Shown: piece after piece, positions 19,129 through 29,286 of the stretch
Position numbering within the stretch: position 1 is the stretch's first letter
How the letters are laid out: each line of letters opens with the position of its first letter
NCBI RefSeq assembly: GCF_020164455.1
Contig: NZ_JAIQWW010000003.1
Coordinates: 248,001-312,000, forward strand
DNA length: 64,000 nucleotides
Direction of reading: 5' to 3'
DNA from: Phyllobacterium chamaecytisi
GTDB taxonomy: Bacteria > Pseudomonadota > Alphaproteobacteria > Rhizobiales > Rhizobiaceae
Notes under the pieces: generated by a model
Databases searched by the model: none
What the model saw: the letters and a program-made list of their open reading frames with translations, nothing else
Told to the model about the DNA's origin: nothing
Program-made: the position numbers and the translations under genes

Positions 19129-19143
19129 ACGGCAATATGCCGT
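19129..19143. promoter_or_regulatory. Inverted repeat upstream of the Xre/RES toxin-antitoxin pair
   Basis: ACGGCA (19129-19134) and TGCCGT (19138-19143) are exact reverse complements around ATA. The site lies 35 bases before the antitoxin ATG (19179) and is the best candidate for its autoregulatory operator. Confidence 0.5.
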
Positions 19144-19178
19144 CTACATTGAAGCAAGTTGCCGCAAGGAGCACGTAG

Positions 19179-19616
19179 ATGTCAAAAGTCATTGTCGAGG
19201 AAGTTGCCCGAAAGCTCGGTGGGACGCTGGTGCTCGGGTCTGAAGTTCGTTCGCAGGCGGATCTCGCCATGGCTGTTCGCAATCGCCTGCCTTTGAGTGC
19301 TCTCAAAGGCTTGACCCTTGCTGGACTGACCAATCAGGAAATCGAACAATTCGTTATTCCTCAGCGAACGAGGCGGCACCGCGCCGACAAGAAGCAGCCG
19401 CTGACTGTTGACGAGTCCGACAGGACAGTCCGTTTGATGCGTATCCAGACACTGGCTGAAGAAACGTTTGGCGACAAGGAAAAGGCCAACCGCTGGTTGC
19501 GTCGAACGCTGGCTGAACTCGGCGGCGAAACGCCGCTTGTGATTGCGCAGACCGAAGCTGGCGCCCGCGTCATCGAAACCATTCTTGGCAAGATCGCCTG
19601 GGGTGCAGCCGCCTAG
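19179..19616 (+). CDS. Xre/ParS/MbcA-type antitoxin (RES partner)
   Basis: A 145-residue protein. Residues 25-75 hold an Xre-like helical region and the C-terminus has the antitoxin toxin-binding DUF2384 domain (FGDKEKANRWLRRTLAELGGETPLVIAQTEAGARVIETILGKIAWG), with the AxxWLxxPxxxLGGxxPL-like pattern. AAGGAG ends seven bases before the ATG. It is followed after eight bases by a RES toxin, the standard Xre-RES order. Confidence 0.88.
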   Translation: MSKVIVEEVARKLGGTLVLGSEVRSQADLAMAVRNRLPLSALKGLTLAGLTNQEIEQFVIPQRTRRHRADKKQPLTVDESDRTVRLMRIQTLAEETFGDKEKANRWLRRTLAELGGETPLVIAQTEAGARVIETILGKIAWGAAA

Positions 19617-19624
19617 AGGTTCTA

Positions 19625-20086
19625 ATGCGGCTTTGGCGATTATCCGGCAAACAGCATGCGGAGACTTTCGACGGCGGCTATGGACTGTTGTTCGATGGCC
19701 GCTGGAACAGCGTTGGCCATGCGGTGACCTATTGTGCGACGTCGCCCGCCCTTTGCGTCCTTGAAAAGCTGGTGCATGTCGAAGATCCGACACTTTTGCC
19801 GGAGCTCGCTATGGTGACCTATGAGGTGCCGGACAATATTCCTGTCGAGAACATCGCAGTCCAATCTTTGCCATCAGACTGGCGACGGCAGGAGGGCCTG
19901 ACCCAAGGTATGGGCGATGATTGGCACAAGGCCAAGACATCACCGCTGCTGATGGTGCCGTCAGCGATTGTTCCTATCGCCGGTTCGCCCGATATCAACG
20001 TGCTGATCAATCATTCGCATCGATTGGCGGCGGAGATCAAAGTGCTCACATTGGAGCCGTTCACGTTCGACCCGCGACTTTTATAG
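19625..20086 (+). CDS. RES-domain toxin (NAD+-degrading family)
   Basis: A 153-residue RES protein. The conserved Arg is in FDGRWNSVG, the Tyr in VTYCATSPALCVLEKLVH with the Glu following, and the C-terminal Ser-Asn block is DINVLINHSH. Characterised RES toxins remove NAD+ by phosphorolysis or hydrolysis and halt growth. Length and motifs look complete. Eight bases separate it from the antitoxin. It converges on hmuV with a 15-base gap. Confidence 0.88.
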   Translation: MRLWRLSGKQHAETFDGGYGLLFDGRWNSVGHAVTYCATSPALCVLEKLVHVEDPTLLPELAMVTYEVPDNIPVENIAVQSLPSDWRRQEGLTQGMGDDWHKAKTSPLLMVPSAIVPIAGSPDINVLINHSHRLAAEIKVLTLEPFTFDPRLL

Positions 20087-20101
20087 ACGGGCAGCTGGAG
20101 T

Positions 20102-20893
20102 TCACATCACTGCCGACTGCGGCAAGACAAAAGGCACATGTTTGTCGGGCAAGGCGCCAACTTTCAACGCACACTCATAGACACGCAGGATACGGTCGTC
20201 CGTAAGGACCTCCGCGGGCGTACCCACGCTATCGATACGGCCCCCGTGCATGACCACGACGCGGTCCGCATACATAGAGGTCAGGTTGAGATCGTGCAGG
20301 ATCGCGATCACGCCACCGCCACGCGTGGCAAAGGCGTGGGCGATCTGCATGATGATGAGCTGATGCTTGATATCGAGACTGGAGACGGGCTCGTCAAGAA
20401 ACAGAAAGCGCGGCTGCCCATCCAGAACCGGCTGCCAGACCTGGCACAGAACGCGTGCGAGTTGTACGCGCTGCTGTTCGCCGCCGGAAAGCTCCTGGTA
20501 GAAACGACCGCCAAAGCCAGCAAGATCGACGAGTGCCAGCGCTTCATCGGGGAGGTTTTCGGCAACATCATGCGTCGCACCGGAGCGGCCGCTGGTAAGA
20601 CCGAGCCTGACGATTTCGCGTACGGTGAATGGAAAGGACAGCGAGGTCGATTGCGGCAGGATTGCCCGCATCGCGGCCATCTGCCACGGTTTCAGATGGC
20701 CGAGCGAGTGTCCGTTGATCGTTATGCGTCCGGTGAAAGGCAGATCGCCGGAAAGCGCTCGCATCAGCGTCGTCTTGCCTGAACCGTTCGGGCCGACGAT
20801 GACAGTCAACGCCCCTGCCTGAGCATTGAAACTCGCCTCTTTGATAATGGCCTTGCGTCCAAGCACGACGCTGACGTCGGAAAGGCTGATCAT
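20102..20893 (-). CDS. hmuV: Heme ABC transporter ATP-binding protein HmuV
   Basis: A 263-residue ATPase: Walker A GPNGSGKTT near residue 37, signature LSGGEQQRVQLARVL, Walker B FLFLDEPVSSLD and switch His in ILHDLNL. The family is the FecE/HmuV type energising heme or siderophore import. ATG 20893 lies two bases after the hmuU stop; an upstream in-frame ATG at 20935 lies inside hmuU. It is the last gene of the heme operon. Confidence 0.92.
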   Translation of the reverse strand: MISLSDVSVVLGRKAIIKEASFNAQAGALTVIVGPNGSGKTTLMRALSGDLPFTGRITINGHSLGHLKPWQMAAMRAILPQSTSLSFPFTVREIVRLGLTSGRSGATHDVAENLPDEALALVDLAGFGGRFYQELSGGEQQRVQLARVLCQVWQPVLDGQPRFLFLDEPVSSLDIKHQLIIMQIAHAFATRGGGVIAILHDLNLTSMYADRVVVMHGGRIDSVGTPAEVLTDDRILRVYECALKVGALPDKHVPFVLPQSAVM

Positions 20894-20895
20894 GG

Positions 20896-22011
20896 TCAAA
20901 GATCCACAATGCCGCGGCGACGCAGCAGTATCCATAGGAAGAAAGGCGCACCGACGGCTGCCGTAACGATGCCAATAGGCAGTTCCGAAGGGGCGACGAT
21001 GGTGCGGCTGACTGCGTCCGCCAGCAGCAACAGGCTCGCGCCCAGGAGTGCCGACGCCGGAAGCAGATAGCGATGGTCCGGTCCTATGACCAGACGGAGC
21101 AAATGTGGCACGACAACGCCGACGAAGCCGATGCCACCGCTGACGGCAACCGATGCGCCGGTTGCAGCAGCGACCACAATGATGGCCACGCGCTTGAAAC
21201 GCTGGACCGGAATGCCAAGGTGGCTTGCGGAGGCTTCACCAAGTGCGAGGGCATTGAGGCCGCGCCCAAGAAAGGGAGAAACCAGCAGCGCCAACACGAT
21301 GAAGGGACCAGCCGTAGCCATCTTGGCCCAATTGGAACCAGCGAGTGATCCCAGCGTCCAGAATGTCAGATCGCGGAGCTGCCTGTCATCGGCAAGAAAT
21401 GTCAGGAGGCCTATATACGCCATGGCCATGGCGCCAAGTGCAATACCGGCCAGAAGCATTGTGGCGATGGAGGTTTGTCCGCGCCGCGTGGCAACGGCAT
21501 AGAGAATGAGCGTGAAAACAAGCGCGCCGATAAAGGCAGCAACCGGCAGGGCGAATAAACTGAAGGTCGCAATGAAGGGTGCCAGCACCGTTCCACCAAG
21601 GACAATGACGCTGACGGCTCCCAGTCCCGCACCCGCAGACACGCCGACAATACCGGGATCCGCGAGCGGATTGCGAAACAAGCCCTGCATCACCGCACCG
21701 GAGACAGCAAGCGACGCTCCGATCATCGCGCCGAGGATAATGCGCGGCAACCTTATATCCCAGATAATGATGCTGTCGCGCAGGGAGAGGACATTATTGT
21801 CACTGCTTGCGCCTCGCACCAAAGCGCTGATAACCGAGATGACCGATGCGTCGGAAGCGCCGGCCGTAAGGCTGAACAGCATCGTGGCCAGCAGAGCCAA
21901 ACCCAGCAAGACGATGACGCCCCTGGCCAGGAATGAACGGTCGCCTTCCGGACGGGTTTTGCCTTGCCCAGACCGAAGAACGGCAGGTCGCATCAAGACA
22001 GACTCGCTCAT
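20896..22011 (-). CDS. hmuU: Heme ABC transporter permease HmuU
   Basis: A 371-residue FecCD/BtuC-type permease with about ten membrane segments. The conserved region GSLAGSNW, GEASASHLGIPVQRFKR (the coupling loop to HmuV) and GFVGVVVPHLLRLVIGPDHRYLLPASALLGA are visible. The start overlaps the hmuT stop by four bases. It forms the inner-membrane channel of the HmuTUV importer. Confidence 0.93.
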   Translation of the reverse strand: MSESVLMRPAVLRSGQGKTRPEGDRSFLARGVIVLLGLALLATMLFSLTAGASDASVISVISALVRGASSDNNVLSLRDSIIIWDIRLPRIILGAMIGASLAVSGAVMQGLFRNPLADPGIVGVSAGAGLGAVSVIVLGGTVLAPFIATFSLFALPVAAFIGALVFTLILYAVATRRGQTSIATMLLAGIALGAMAMAYIGLLTFLADDRQLRDLTFWTLGSLAGSNWAKMATAGPFIVLALLVSPFLGRGLNALALGEASASHLGIPVQRFKRVAIIVVAAATGASVAVSGGIGFVGVVVPHLLRLVIGPDHRYLLPASALLGASLLLLADAVSRTIVAPSELPIGIVTAAVGAPFFLWILLRRRGIVDL

Positions 22012-22892
22012 TGGCTTGCTTCAGATCCGTAGAATGCCTTGGCCAGATCGTGCACCGCTTCCGCCGTTCGCGGCCCGAAGCCGAGCAGATACTGCCCGCC
22101 CATGCGCACGATGTTCTTTGATTGGCCGGCAGGCGTCGCTGCAATTGCCTTGTTGGCCAGAAGGTCGGCATCAGCTATAGCGCGCGGACCGTGGACATCC
22201 ATCACGAGAATCACATCCGGCTGTGCCGTGAGGATCGCTTCCTCTGTCATTGTTTTGTAGCCGGAATATCCAGTGACGACGTTGTCGCCGCCTGCAAGTT
22301 CGATAATGCCGTCAGCCGCCGTCTTGGTGCCTGCTGCCATGATCTTGCCGCCTGTGGCACTAAGGACGAAGAGCACACGTTTGCGGGTCTTGATATTTTT
22401 GGTTTCGGCTTCTGCTGCCGCCAATTCCTTCTCGACTTTGGCAGATAGCTTCTCGGCCTTGTCTTCAACGCCAAGTGCCTTGCCGACAATCCGGATTTTT
22501 TCCGACACACTTTCGGCGGTGTAGTTTTCGGGAACGAACACGAAAGGTACGCTGGCTTTTTTCAATACGTCGATAGCTTCACGCGGGCCCGAACCTTCGA
22601 CGGCAATGATCGCAGTCGGGTTAATCGACAAAACGCCTTCCGGCGACAACGCACGCATGTATCCGACGTCAGGTATCTTGTGCACAGCTTCGGGGAAAAC
22701 GCTGGTCGTATCGCGACCGACCAACCGTCCCTCTTCACCCAGATCATAGATGATCTCGGTGATCGACCCGCCGATGGAGACTACACGACTTGCATCGGGA
22801 ATGGGGCCGGAGATTTCTTCGGCAACTGCATTCGCCGGCAGCGCCAGAATGCCGAGCGCTGCTACCATGAGGGGAAATCTGTTCATTGTCAT
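22008..22892 (-). CDS. hmuT: Periplasmic heme-binding protein HmuT
   Basis: A 294-residue cluster-9-type binding protein with a signal peptide (MTMNRFPLMVAALGILALPANAVAEE). The mature protein has VVSIGGSITEIIYDLGEEGRLVGRDTTSVFP and a long central helix (residues 130-180), followed by MAAGTKTAADGIIELAGGDNV. It picks up heme in the periplasm and delivers it to HmuU/HmuV. Three bases separate it from hmuS. Confidence 0.92.
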   Translation of the reverse strand: MTMNRFPLMVAALGILALPANAVAEEISGPIPDASRVVSIGGSITEIIYDLGEEGRLVGRDTTSVFPEAVHKIPDVGYMRALSPEGVLSINPTAIIAVEGSGPREAIDVLKKASVPFVFVPENYTAESVSEKIRIVGKALGVEDKAEKLSAKVEKELAAAEAETKNIKTRKRVLFVLSATGGKIMAAGTKTAADGIIELAGGDNVVTGYSGYKTMTEEAILTAQPDVILVMDVHGPRAIADADLLANKAIAATPAGQSKNIVRMGGQYLLGFGPRTAEAVHDLAKAFYGSEASQ

Positions 22893-22895
22893 TTC

Positions 22896-23954
22896 CTATG
22901 CCGCGGTGCGCATGAGGCGTGGCAGAGCTTCGACAAGCTGACGCCAATCGCCACGTTCGCCGGAGCCCTCATGGCGCTTGCCGAAGAACTGGACGATCAT
23001 GTCGCCCTCGACGCCATAGGCTTCGAGCGAGGTAACATGCCCGTCCTTGGTAGGCTTGCGCACTGCCCAAAGCTCGGCAATGTGATCGGTACGCAGATGC
23101 ATATGAAAGGTTTCGTCGAGGATGTTGATCCACGGACCCATCGGCTTCACGTTGTGAATTGGTCCCGAATGAATCTGGATGCAGCCGCGATTACCGACAA
23201 AGCACATGATCGGCAGTTGCTCCTGCGCTGCATCGTGCATCATTGCGGTCAATGCGGCCGTATCGAGTTGCCACGCGTAGTCTTGTCCGATCACCTGTAC
23301 CGCCTGATGACGGGTCATATTCAGCGAACGCAGGATGCCGAAAAATTCGTGTACATCCTTCATCTGGGTCCAGCGGTCGCGCAAGCCGGTCGCGTCCAAC
23401 TCTTCAAGCTCTGCGGTTTTTTCCTCCGGCTTCGGCAGGGCTGTCAGTTGCACGGACTGTGACTGATCATCGAGACGAAGTTTGGCTACGAGAGTTTGGT
23501 AGGCTTCGAGATTGGAGGCCGGCCGAAGGTGGATCTTGTGGATCGCCTCGCCGGCTGCGTCAAAGAATTGCAGGCTACGCCGAATGTCGTCGCCATCCTG
23601 CTTTTCGACGGCAAAACCGTGTGCCCAGGCATTGGGAAAAAGTCGCATGTCGATCTGCTCGCCGAGCAGCATCGAGGCGTGCTTGCCGACGATGGGCTTG
23701 TCATAGACGCCGATCTTCTCATGCACCGCACTCTCGTTGCGGGTGAGCGCCATCACTTCGCCAAGCGATTCGATTTCAGTCAGAAATGTTTCGATGTGCG
23801 GGTTGATGCGAACGACATTGATCCCGCAATAGGCAGCCACCAGATCGGCTTCCGAGATCTGCAGCTGCTGCGCAAGATCGCGCTCGCGCATTTTCGGGTT
23901 GTCCGTCCGCGCCTGCCGAATTGCCTCGGGTGTTGGTTTTACTGCGTCAGTCAT
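22896..23954 (-). CDS. hmuS: Hemin-degrading/heme-carrier protein HmuS
   Basis: A 352-residue HemS/HmuS family protein made of two tandem copies of the same fold. The second half carries CFVGNRGCIQIHSGPIHNVKPMGPWINILDETFHMHL and HIAELWAVRKPTKDGHVTSLE, the heme-contact blocks. It is a cytosolic protein that receives imported heme and promotes its breakdown or transfer. It lies between hmuP and hmuT in the operon. ATG 23954 matches the family start. Confidence 0.93.
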   Translation of the reverse strand: MTDAVKPTPEAIRQARTDNPKMRERDLAQQLQISEADLVAAYCGINVVRINPHIETFLTEIESLGEVMALTRNESAVHEKIGVYDKPIVGKHASMLLGEQIDMRLFPNAWAHGFAVEKQDGDDIRRSLQFFDAAGEAIHKIHLRPASNLEAYQTLVAKLRLDDQSQSVQLTALPKPEEKTAELEELDATGLRDRWTQMKDVHEFFGILRSLNMTRHQAVQVIGQDYAWQLDTAALTAMMHDAAQEQLPIMCFVGNRGCIQIHSGPIHNVKPMGPWINILDETFHMHLRTDHIAELWAVRKPTKDGHVTSLEAYGVEGDMIVQFFGKRHEGSGERGDWRQLVEALPRLMRTAA

Positions 23955-23976
23955 GTTTCAAGCCTGTTGATGGGAA

Positions 23977-24186
23977 TTATTTATTCAGGATCAATTTGCC
24001 CTGCCGGGTGATTTTGAGTCGGTAGAGAGAGCCAGCGTGTTCAATGCCAACTTCGTTGGTACCGTCGAAAAGGATGTCGCTACCGTAGACGCGGATGTCC
24101 TTTTGTATCGGCTCGGAAAAATTGGCGCGAACCGGCGCAGTGTTGGGGAGACGCACCTGCATATCGATGATTTGACGTGGGGACAT
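23977..24186 (-). CDS. hmuP: Hemin uptake protein HmuP (HemP)
   Basis: A 69-residue HemP-family protein. Only the C-terminal half is conserved: VYGSDILFDGTNEVGIEHAGSLYRLKITRQGKLILNK. In rhizobia HmuP is required with Irr for induction of heme uptake genes; here it heads the operon, 22 bases before hmuS. The ribosome site is weak. An iron-type operator lies 70 bases upstream. Confidence 0.88.
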   Translation of the reverse strand: MSPRQIIDMQVRLPNTAPVRANFSEPIQKDIRVYGSDILFDGTNEVGIEHAGSLYRLKITRQGKLILNK

Positions 24187-24255
24187 GGCAGTGAGCCTTT
24201 TCTGTTCCTTTTTGTCCGGGACAACGCTGCCCGCATCATCCCGCTTATTTAAACT

Positions 24256-24270
24256 TGACTATGTTATTCA
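24256..24270 (-). promoter_or_regulatory. Iron-responsive operator (TGA-N9-TCA, RirA-type box) of hmuPSTUV
   Basis: TGA at 24256-24258 and TCA at 24268-24270 enclose nine bases, exactly the TGA-N9-TCA iron-responsive operator of rhizobia. It lies 69 bases upstream of hmuP and just downstream of a possible promoter (TTGACT at 24295-24300 and TAAAGA at 24271-24276, reverse strand, 18-base spacing). Iron-replete repression by RirA would follow, by analogy. Confidence 0.6.
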
Positions 24271-24276
24271 TCTTTA

Positions 24277-24299
24277 TGACTCAACCTAAACGAGAGTCA
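24277..24299. promoter_or_regulatory. Inverted repeat overlapping the hmuP promoter
   Basis: TGACTC (24277-24282) and GAGTCA (24294-24299) are exact reverse complements with an 11-base spacer. They cover the predicted -35/-10 region of the hmu operon and may bind a second regulator. No regulator for it is encoded nearby. Confidence 0.4.
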
Positions 24300-24329
24300 A
24301 TAACTCAAGTTAAAAAGACCTGCCAATTT

Positions 24330-24466
24330 GCAGCAAGCATTGGCCATAGCATGACCGCTGTTACAGCCATATTCCTGCTTGCCGCAACAGGGTGGCGTCG
24401 GGGTTAGAGTCCCCCCGGCGCCAACCCTGACCAAACAAAAAGGGCCCTTGCGGGCCCTTTCTTTTT
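24330..24466. ncRNA. Candidate structured small RNA or leader: three consecutive hairpins ending in a terminator
   Basis: Between the hmuP promoter and the sugar-binding protein gene there is no open frame, but three stems follow one another. Stem 1 pairs 24330-24339 with 24376-24385 (GCAAGCA/TGCTTGC plus two more pairs). Stem 2 pairs CAGGGTGGCGTCGGGG (24388-24403) with 24413-24429 with one bulged A and a single G-T pair. Stem 3 is the terminator at 24439-24466. The stems would form on either strand; the + strand reads as a free-standing RNA ending in CTTTTT. No known family was recognised. Confidence 0.45.
24439..24466. terminator. Bidirectional rho-independent terminator
   Basis: AAAGGGCCC, loop TTGC, GGGCCCTTT, then CTTTTT on the + strand; on the reverse strand the stem is followed by TTTTTGTTT. 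It ends the CUT2 operon (stop at 24488) on the reverse strand and would also end a + strand RNA from the hairpin region. Confidence 0.85.
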
Positions 24467-24487
24467 CAATGGGATATGCGTCTCAGA

Positions 24488-25435
24488 TCAGAAGGGCGAA
24501 TCCGGGAAGTAGAACTCCTTGGCGTTATCCTTGGTGACCAGTGTGGCATCGAGGATGTATTTGCCGCGCACGGGAACTTGATCGTAGAAGTTTGCGACCG
24601 TGAGTTCCATTGCCGTCGCAATCATTGAAGGCGGATAGAGCACGTTGATCGGTGTCATTGCATCGCCATCGGCAACGCGCTTGATCATGTCCTTCATGCC
24701 GGCACCGCCGATGACCATCTTGATGTCAGTGCGCTTTGCCTGGCTGATGGCCTCGAGTACGCCGACAGCCATATCGTCATCCTGGCACCACACGGCGTCG
24801 ATCTTCGGAAACTTGGTCAGGTAGTCCTGCATGATCTTGAAGGCATCATCGCGTGACCAGTTACCGAATTGCTTGTCGAGAACCTTGATACCGCTGCCAG
24901 CGATCGCATCGTCAAAGCCCTTCTGGCGCTCTTCGTCGATGACGATCGGCAGACCGCGGATAACAGCGACATCGCCGGTCTTCAGCGTGTCCTTGAGGTA
25001 CTCGCCAGCGACGCGGCCGAGCTCCGGGTTGTTACCGGCAACGTAGAGATCCTGAATCGTCGGATCGGACAGAGCGCGGTCAACCACGGTGACGAACACG
25101 CCCTTTTCCTTGACCTGACGCAGCGGATCGGTCAGCTCGTCGGAATTGTGCGGCAGGGTAACAAGTGCGTCGATGCCCTGCGTCGTCAGATCTTCGAGTG
25201 CATTCGCCTGCGATGCACCATCCGGTGAAGTCTTGATGGTGATCTTGAGGCCCGGATGAGCAGCTTCAAGCAGCTTGGCAGCCCGTTCGGCGTGGTAGAC
25301 AACGCCGCCTGTCCAGCCATGATCTGCCGCCGGAATGGAGACGGCGATGTTGACCTCTTTTTTGTCCTGAGCGTAGGCGAAGGTCATGGTCGAAGCGAGT
25401 GCCGCCCCGGCAAGACCGATCAAAAGTTTACGCAT
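24488..25435 (-). CDS. Sugar ABC transporter substrate-binding protein (RbsB-like)
   Basis: A 315-residue periplasmic-binding protein type I with a signal peptide ending near FAYAQ (residue 22). Sequence features include AVSIPAADHGWTGGVVYHAERAAKLL, DALVTLPHNSDELTDPLRQVKEKGVFVTVVDRAL and CQDDDMAVGVLEAI. GGGAG lies before the ATG. It serves the permease and ATPase that follow on the same strand. The sugar cannot be named from sequence; the neighbouring MocA-type dehydrogenase and isomerase suggest a polyol or cyclitol. Confidence 0.9.
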   Translation of the reverse strand: MRKLLIGLAGAALASTMTFAYAQDKKEVNIAVSIPAADHGWTGGVVYHAERAAKLLEAAHPGLKITIKTSPDGASQANALEDLTTQGIDALVTLPHNSDELTDPLRQVKEKGVFVTVVDRALSDPTIQDLYVAGNNPELGRVAGEYLKDTLKTGDVAVIRGLPIVIDEERQKGFDDAIAGSGIKVLDKQFGNWSRDDAFKIMQDYLTKFPKIDAVWCQDDDMAVGVLEAISQAKRTDIKMVIGGAGMKDMIKRVADGDAMTPINVLYPPSMIATAMELTVANFYDQVPVRGKYILDATLVTKDNAKEFYFPDSPF

Positions 25436-25548
25436 TTGGTTTCTCCCAATTTAGCTCGGGCCTTGATTGCGGCTCGGTGGGTGGCCCTTTTCCCCCCGTT
25501 CCCTTAGAAGGAGCAGCCTCCCGCCCCCTTATGCGTATAGTCTGCCGA

Positions 25549-26555
25549 CTATTTTTTCTTTTGCAGCGTTCGTTGAACCAGCATGGCGATAATGATGATC
25601 GTGCCTTGTACCGCGCCGATCAGATATTCACTGACGATGTTCGAAAGCACCATGATGTTGCCGACGATCTCCAGCATGAAGGCACCGCAGATCGTACCCC
25701 AAATACGGCCGACACCCCCACGCAGTGCAGTGCCGCCGATGACCACTGCGGTGATCGCCTGGAGTTCCCATAGCATGCCTGTTGTCGTGGTCGCGGCGCC
25801 TAGCCGCGGAACGTAAACGACGACGGCGATGGCGACGCAGATGCCTTGAATGATATAGGTCATGGCGCGGACGCGATTGACGTGGATCCCAGAATATTTA
25901 GCCACATCCTCGTTCGAACCGACGGCGATCACGTGCCGTCCGAACGATGTCTTGTAGAGTATGAACGCGCCGAGCAGGCCGGCTGCAATGATGACCCAGA
26001 CCGGTATCGGCAGGCCGAGAAACACGCCGGTATAGACCGGGCGGAACATATTGCGCATCGCAATGGATTTCATTGCGATCGAGCCGCCATCCGCCAGCCA
26101 GACCGTGACCGACCGGAAGATTGCCATGGTGCCGAGCGTGACGATGAAAGGTTCGATCTTGCCGATGGTAATGACCGCGCCGTTGAGCAGTCCTGCAAGA
26201 GCGCCGACACCGATCGCAACGACGATGCCCGTGGCCAGCATGGCCATGTCGCCATCGATTGCTCCCGAATTCAGGAACAGGATCATGATGCCGGCGACAA
26301 GCGCCGCCATGGAACCAACCGACAGGTCGAGACCGCCGGCAGAGATGACGAATGTCGCCCCAATCGCAATGATGGCAATGAAGGATGACCGGGTCAGAAC
26401 GTTGAGCAGGTTGTCGATCGACAGGAAATTTGGATTGACCAAAGCGCCGAGAACGAACAACGCGGCAAGCGCCAGGAATGGCGCAACGGCCGTCTTGTCG
26501 AGATCCGCCAGCTTGCGGCCAAAACCGCGTGTGTCGGTGATTGTTTTCGTGTCGG

Positions 26556-26559
<4 letters not shown>
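25549..26559 (-). CDS. Sugar ABC transporter permease (RbsC/CUT2 type)
   Basis: A 336-residue CUT2 permease with about ten membrane segments. The RbsC-type blocks ISAGGLDLSVGSMAALVAGIM, IVTLGTMAIFRSVTVWLADG and VGSNEDVAKYSGIHVNRVRAMTYIIQGICV are present. ATG 26559 overlaps the ATPase stop by four bases; the longer frame to 26697 lies inside the ATPase. It forms the membrane channel of the importer. Confidence 0.9.
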
Positions 26560-28102
<1,543 letters not shown>

Positions 28103-28103
<1 letters not shown>

Positions 28104-29275
28104 CACACCTTCGTCCAAACGCCGCCCGCCTTGGACGACTTCACTGCAGCCTCGATGAATTCCATCCCCGCAAGCCCATCGTCCACAGTCGGAAAAATCA
28201 CATCCTTAGGCTGCTTTTTTCCACTTCGTGCAGCGATGATCGCCTGCGCGGCCTCTGAATAGATATTCGCGAAGCCTTCGAGATAACCTTCCGGATGGCC
28301 GGACGGCACGCGGGTCAAACGCGCTGCCTCCGGCGATGCGCCAGCACCTCCGCGCGTGAGCAATTGCTTCGGCTTGCCGAAAGGCGTGTACCAGAGATAG
28401 TTCGGGTCGGCCTGCGTCCATTCCAGCCCGCCCTTGGTGCCGTAGATGCGCAGCTTGAGGCCATTCTCATTGCCTGGCGCCACCTGGCTCGCCCAGATCA
28501 TGCCCTTGGCACCGCCGTCGAAGCGCATGAGGATCTGCACATCGTCATCGAGCACCCTACCCTCGCCAAAACTGGTGAGCTCAGCGCAGAGCTGCTTGAG
28601 CTTGAGGCCTGAAACGAAGCAGGCAAGATTGTAGGCGTGCGTGCCGATATCACCGATGGCACCGCCTGCACCCGAGCGCTTCGGATCGATGCGCCATTCG
28701 GCCTGCTTGTTGCCTGTGGCTTCGGTTTTCTCCGTCATCCAGTCCTGCGGATATTCCGCCTGCACAACCCGGATATCGCCGAGCATTCCCTTTGCCACCA
28801 TGGCGCGCGCCTGCCGCATCATTGGATAGCCGGTGTAATTATGCGTGACGATGAAAAGCTTGCCGGTCTTGTTGACCAGCGACACGAGTTCCTTTGCCTC
28901 CTTGACCGTGGTGGTCAGCGGCTTGTCGCAGATGACGTGGATACCCGCTTTCAGGAATGCCTTTGCCGCCGGGGCGTGCATGTGGTTCGGCGTGACGATG
29001 GAAACCGCTTCGATGCCGTCAGGACGCTTGGCCTCGGCCTTGGCCATCTCCTCGAACGAAGTGTAGGCGCGGTCTTCGGCGATCCCGATTTCCTTCGCGG
29101 AAGCTTTGGCGCGCGCCGGATCGGATGAGAGCGCGCCTGCAACGAGCTCATACTGATCGTCCATGCGCAGCGCAATACGGTGGACTGCGCCGATAAACGC
29201 GCCCTGCCCGCCACCAACCATACCGATACGGATGCGGCGGCTTGCGGATTTCTCCCTGGATGCTCCAATAGCCAT
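28103..29275 (-). CDS. Gfo/Idh/MocA-family oxidoreductase
   Basis: A 390-residue NAD(P)-dependent dehydrogenase of the glucose-fructose oxidoreductase/inositol dehydrogenase/MocA class. The Rossmann motif is RIGMVGGGQGAFIG near residue 18, and the conserved lysine is in CDKPLTTTVKEA (the family EKP appears as DKP). Expected to oxidise a sugar or cyclitol imported by the adjacent transporter. It overlaps the ATPase gene by one base and follows the isomerase gene by 11 bases. No substrate can be assigned. Confidence 0.88.
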
Positions 29276-29286
29276 TATTCGATCCT

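Noticed and set aside
18998-19178. SAM or cobalamin riboswitch in the metH leader
   Set aside because: Only a 20-bp palindrome and a 15-bp repeat are present; no B12 box or SAM aptamer core could be found.
24388-24429. tRNA or tmRNA 3' end suggested by GGGGTTAGAGTCCCC and GCGCCA
   Set aside because: The T-loop lacks the conserved C, there is no acceptor, D or anticodon arm upstream, and the bases are better explained by one long hairpin.
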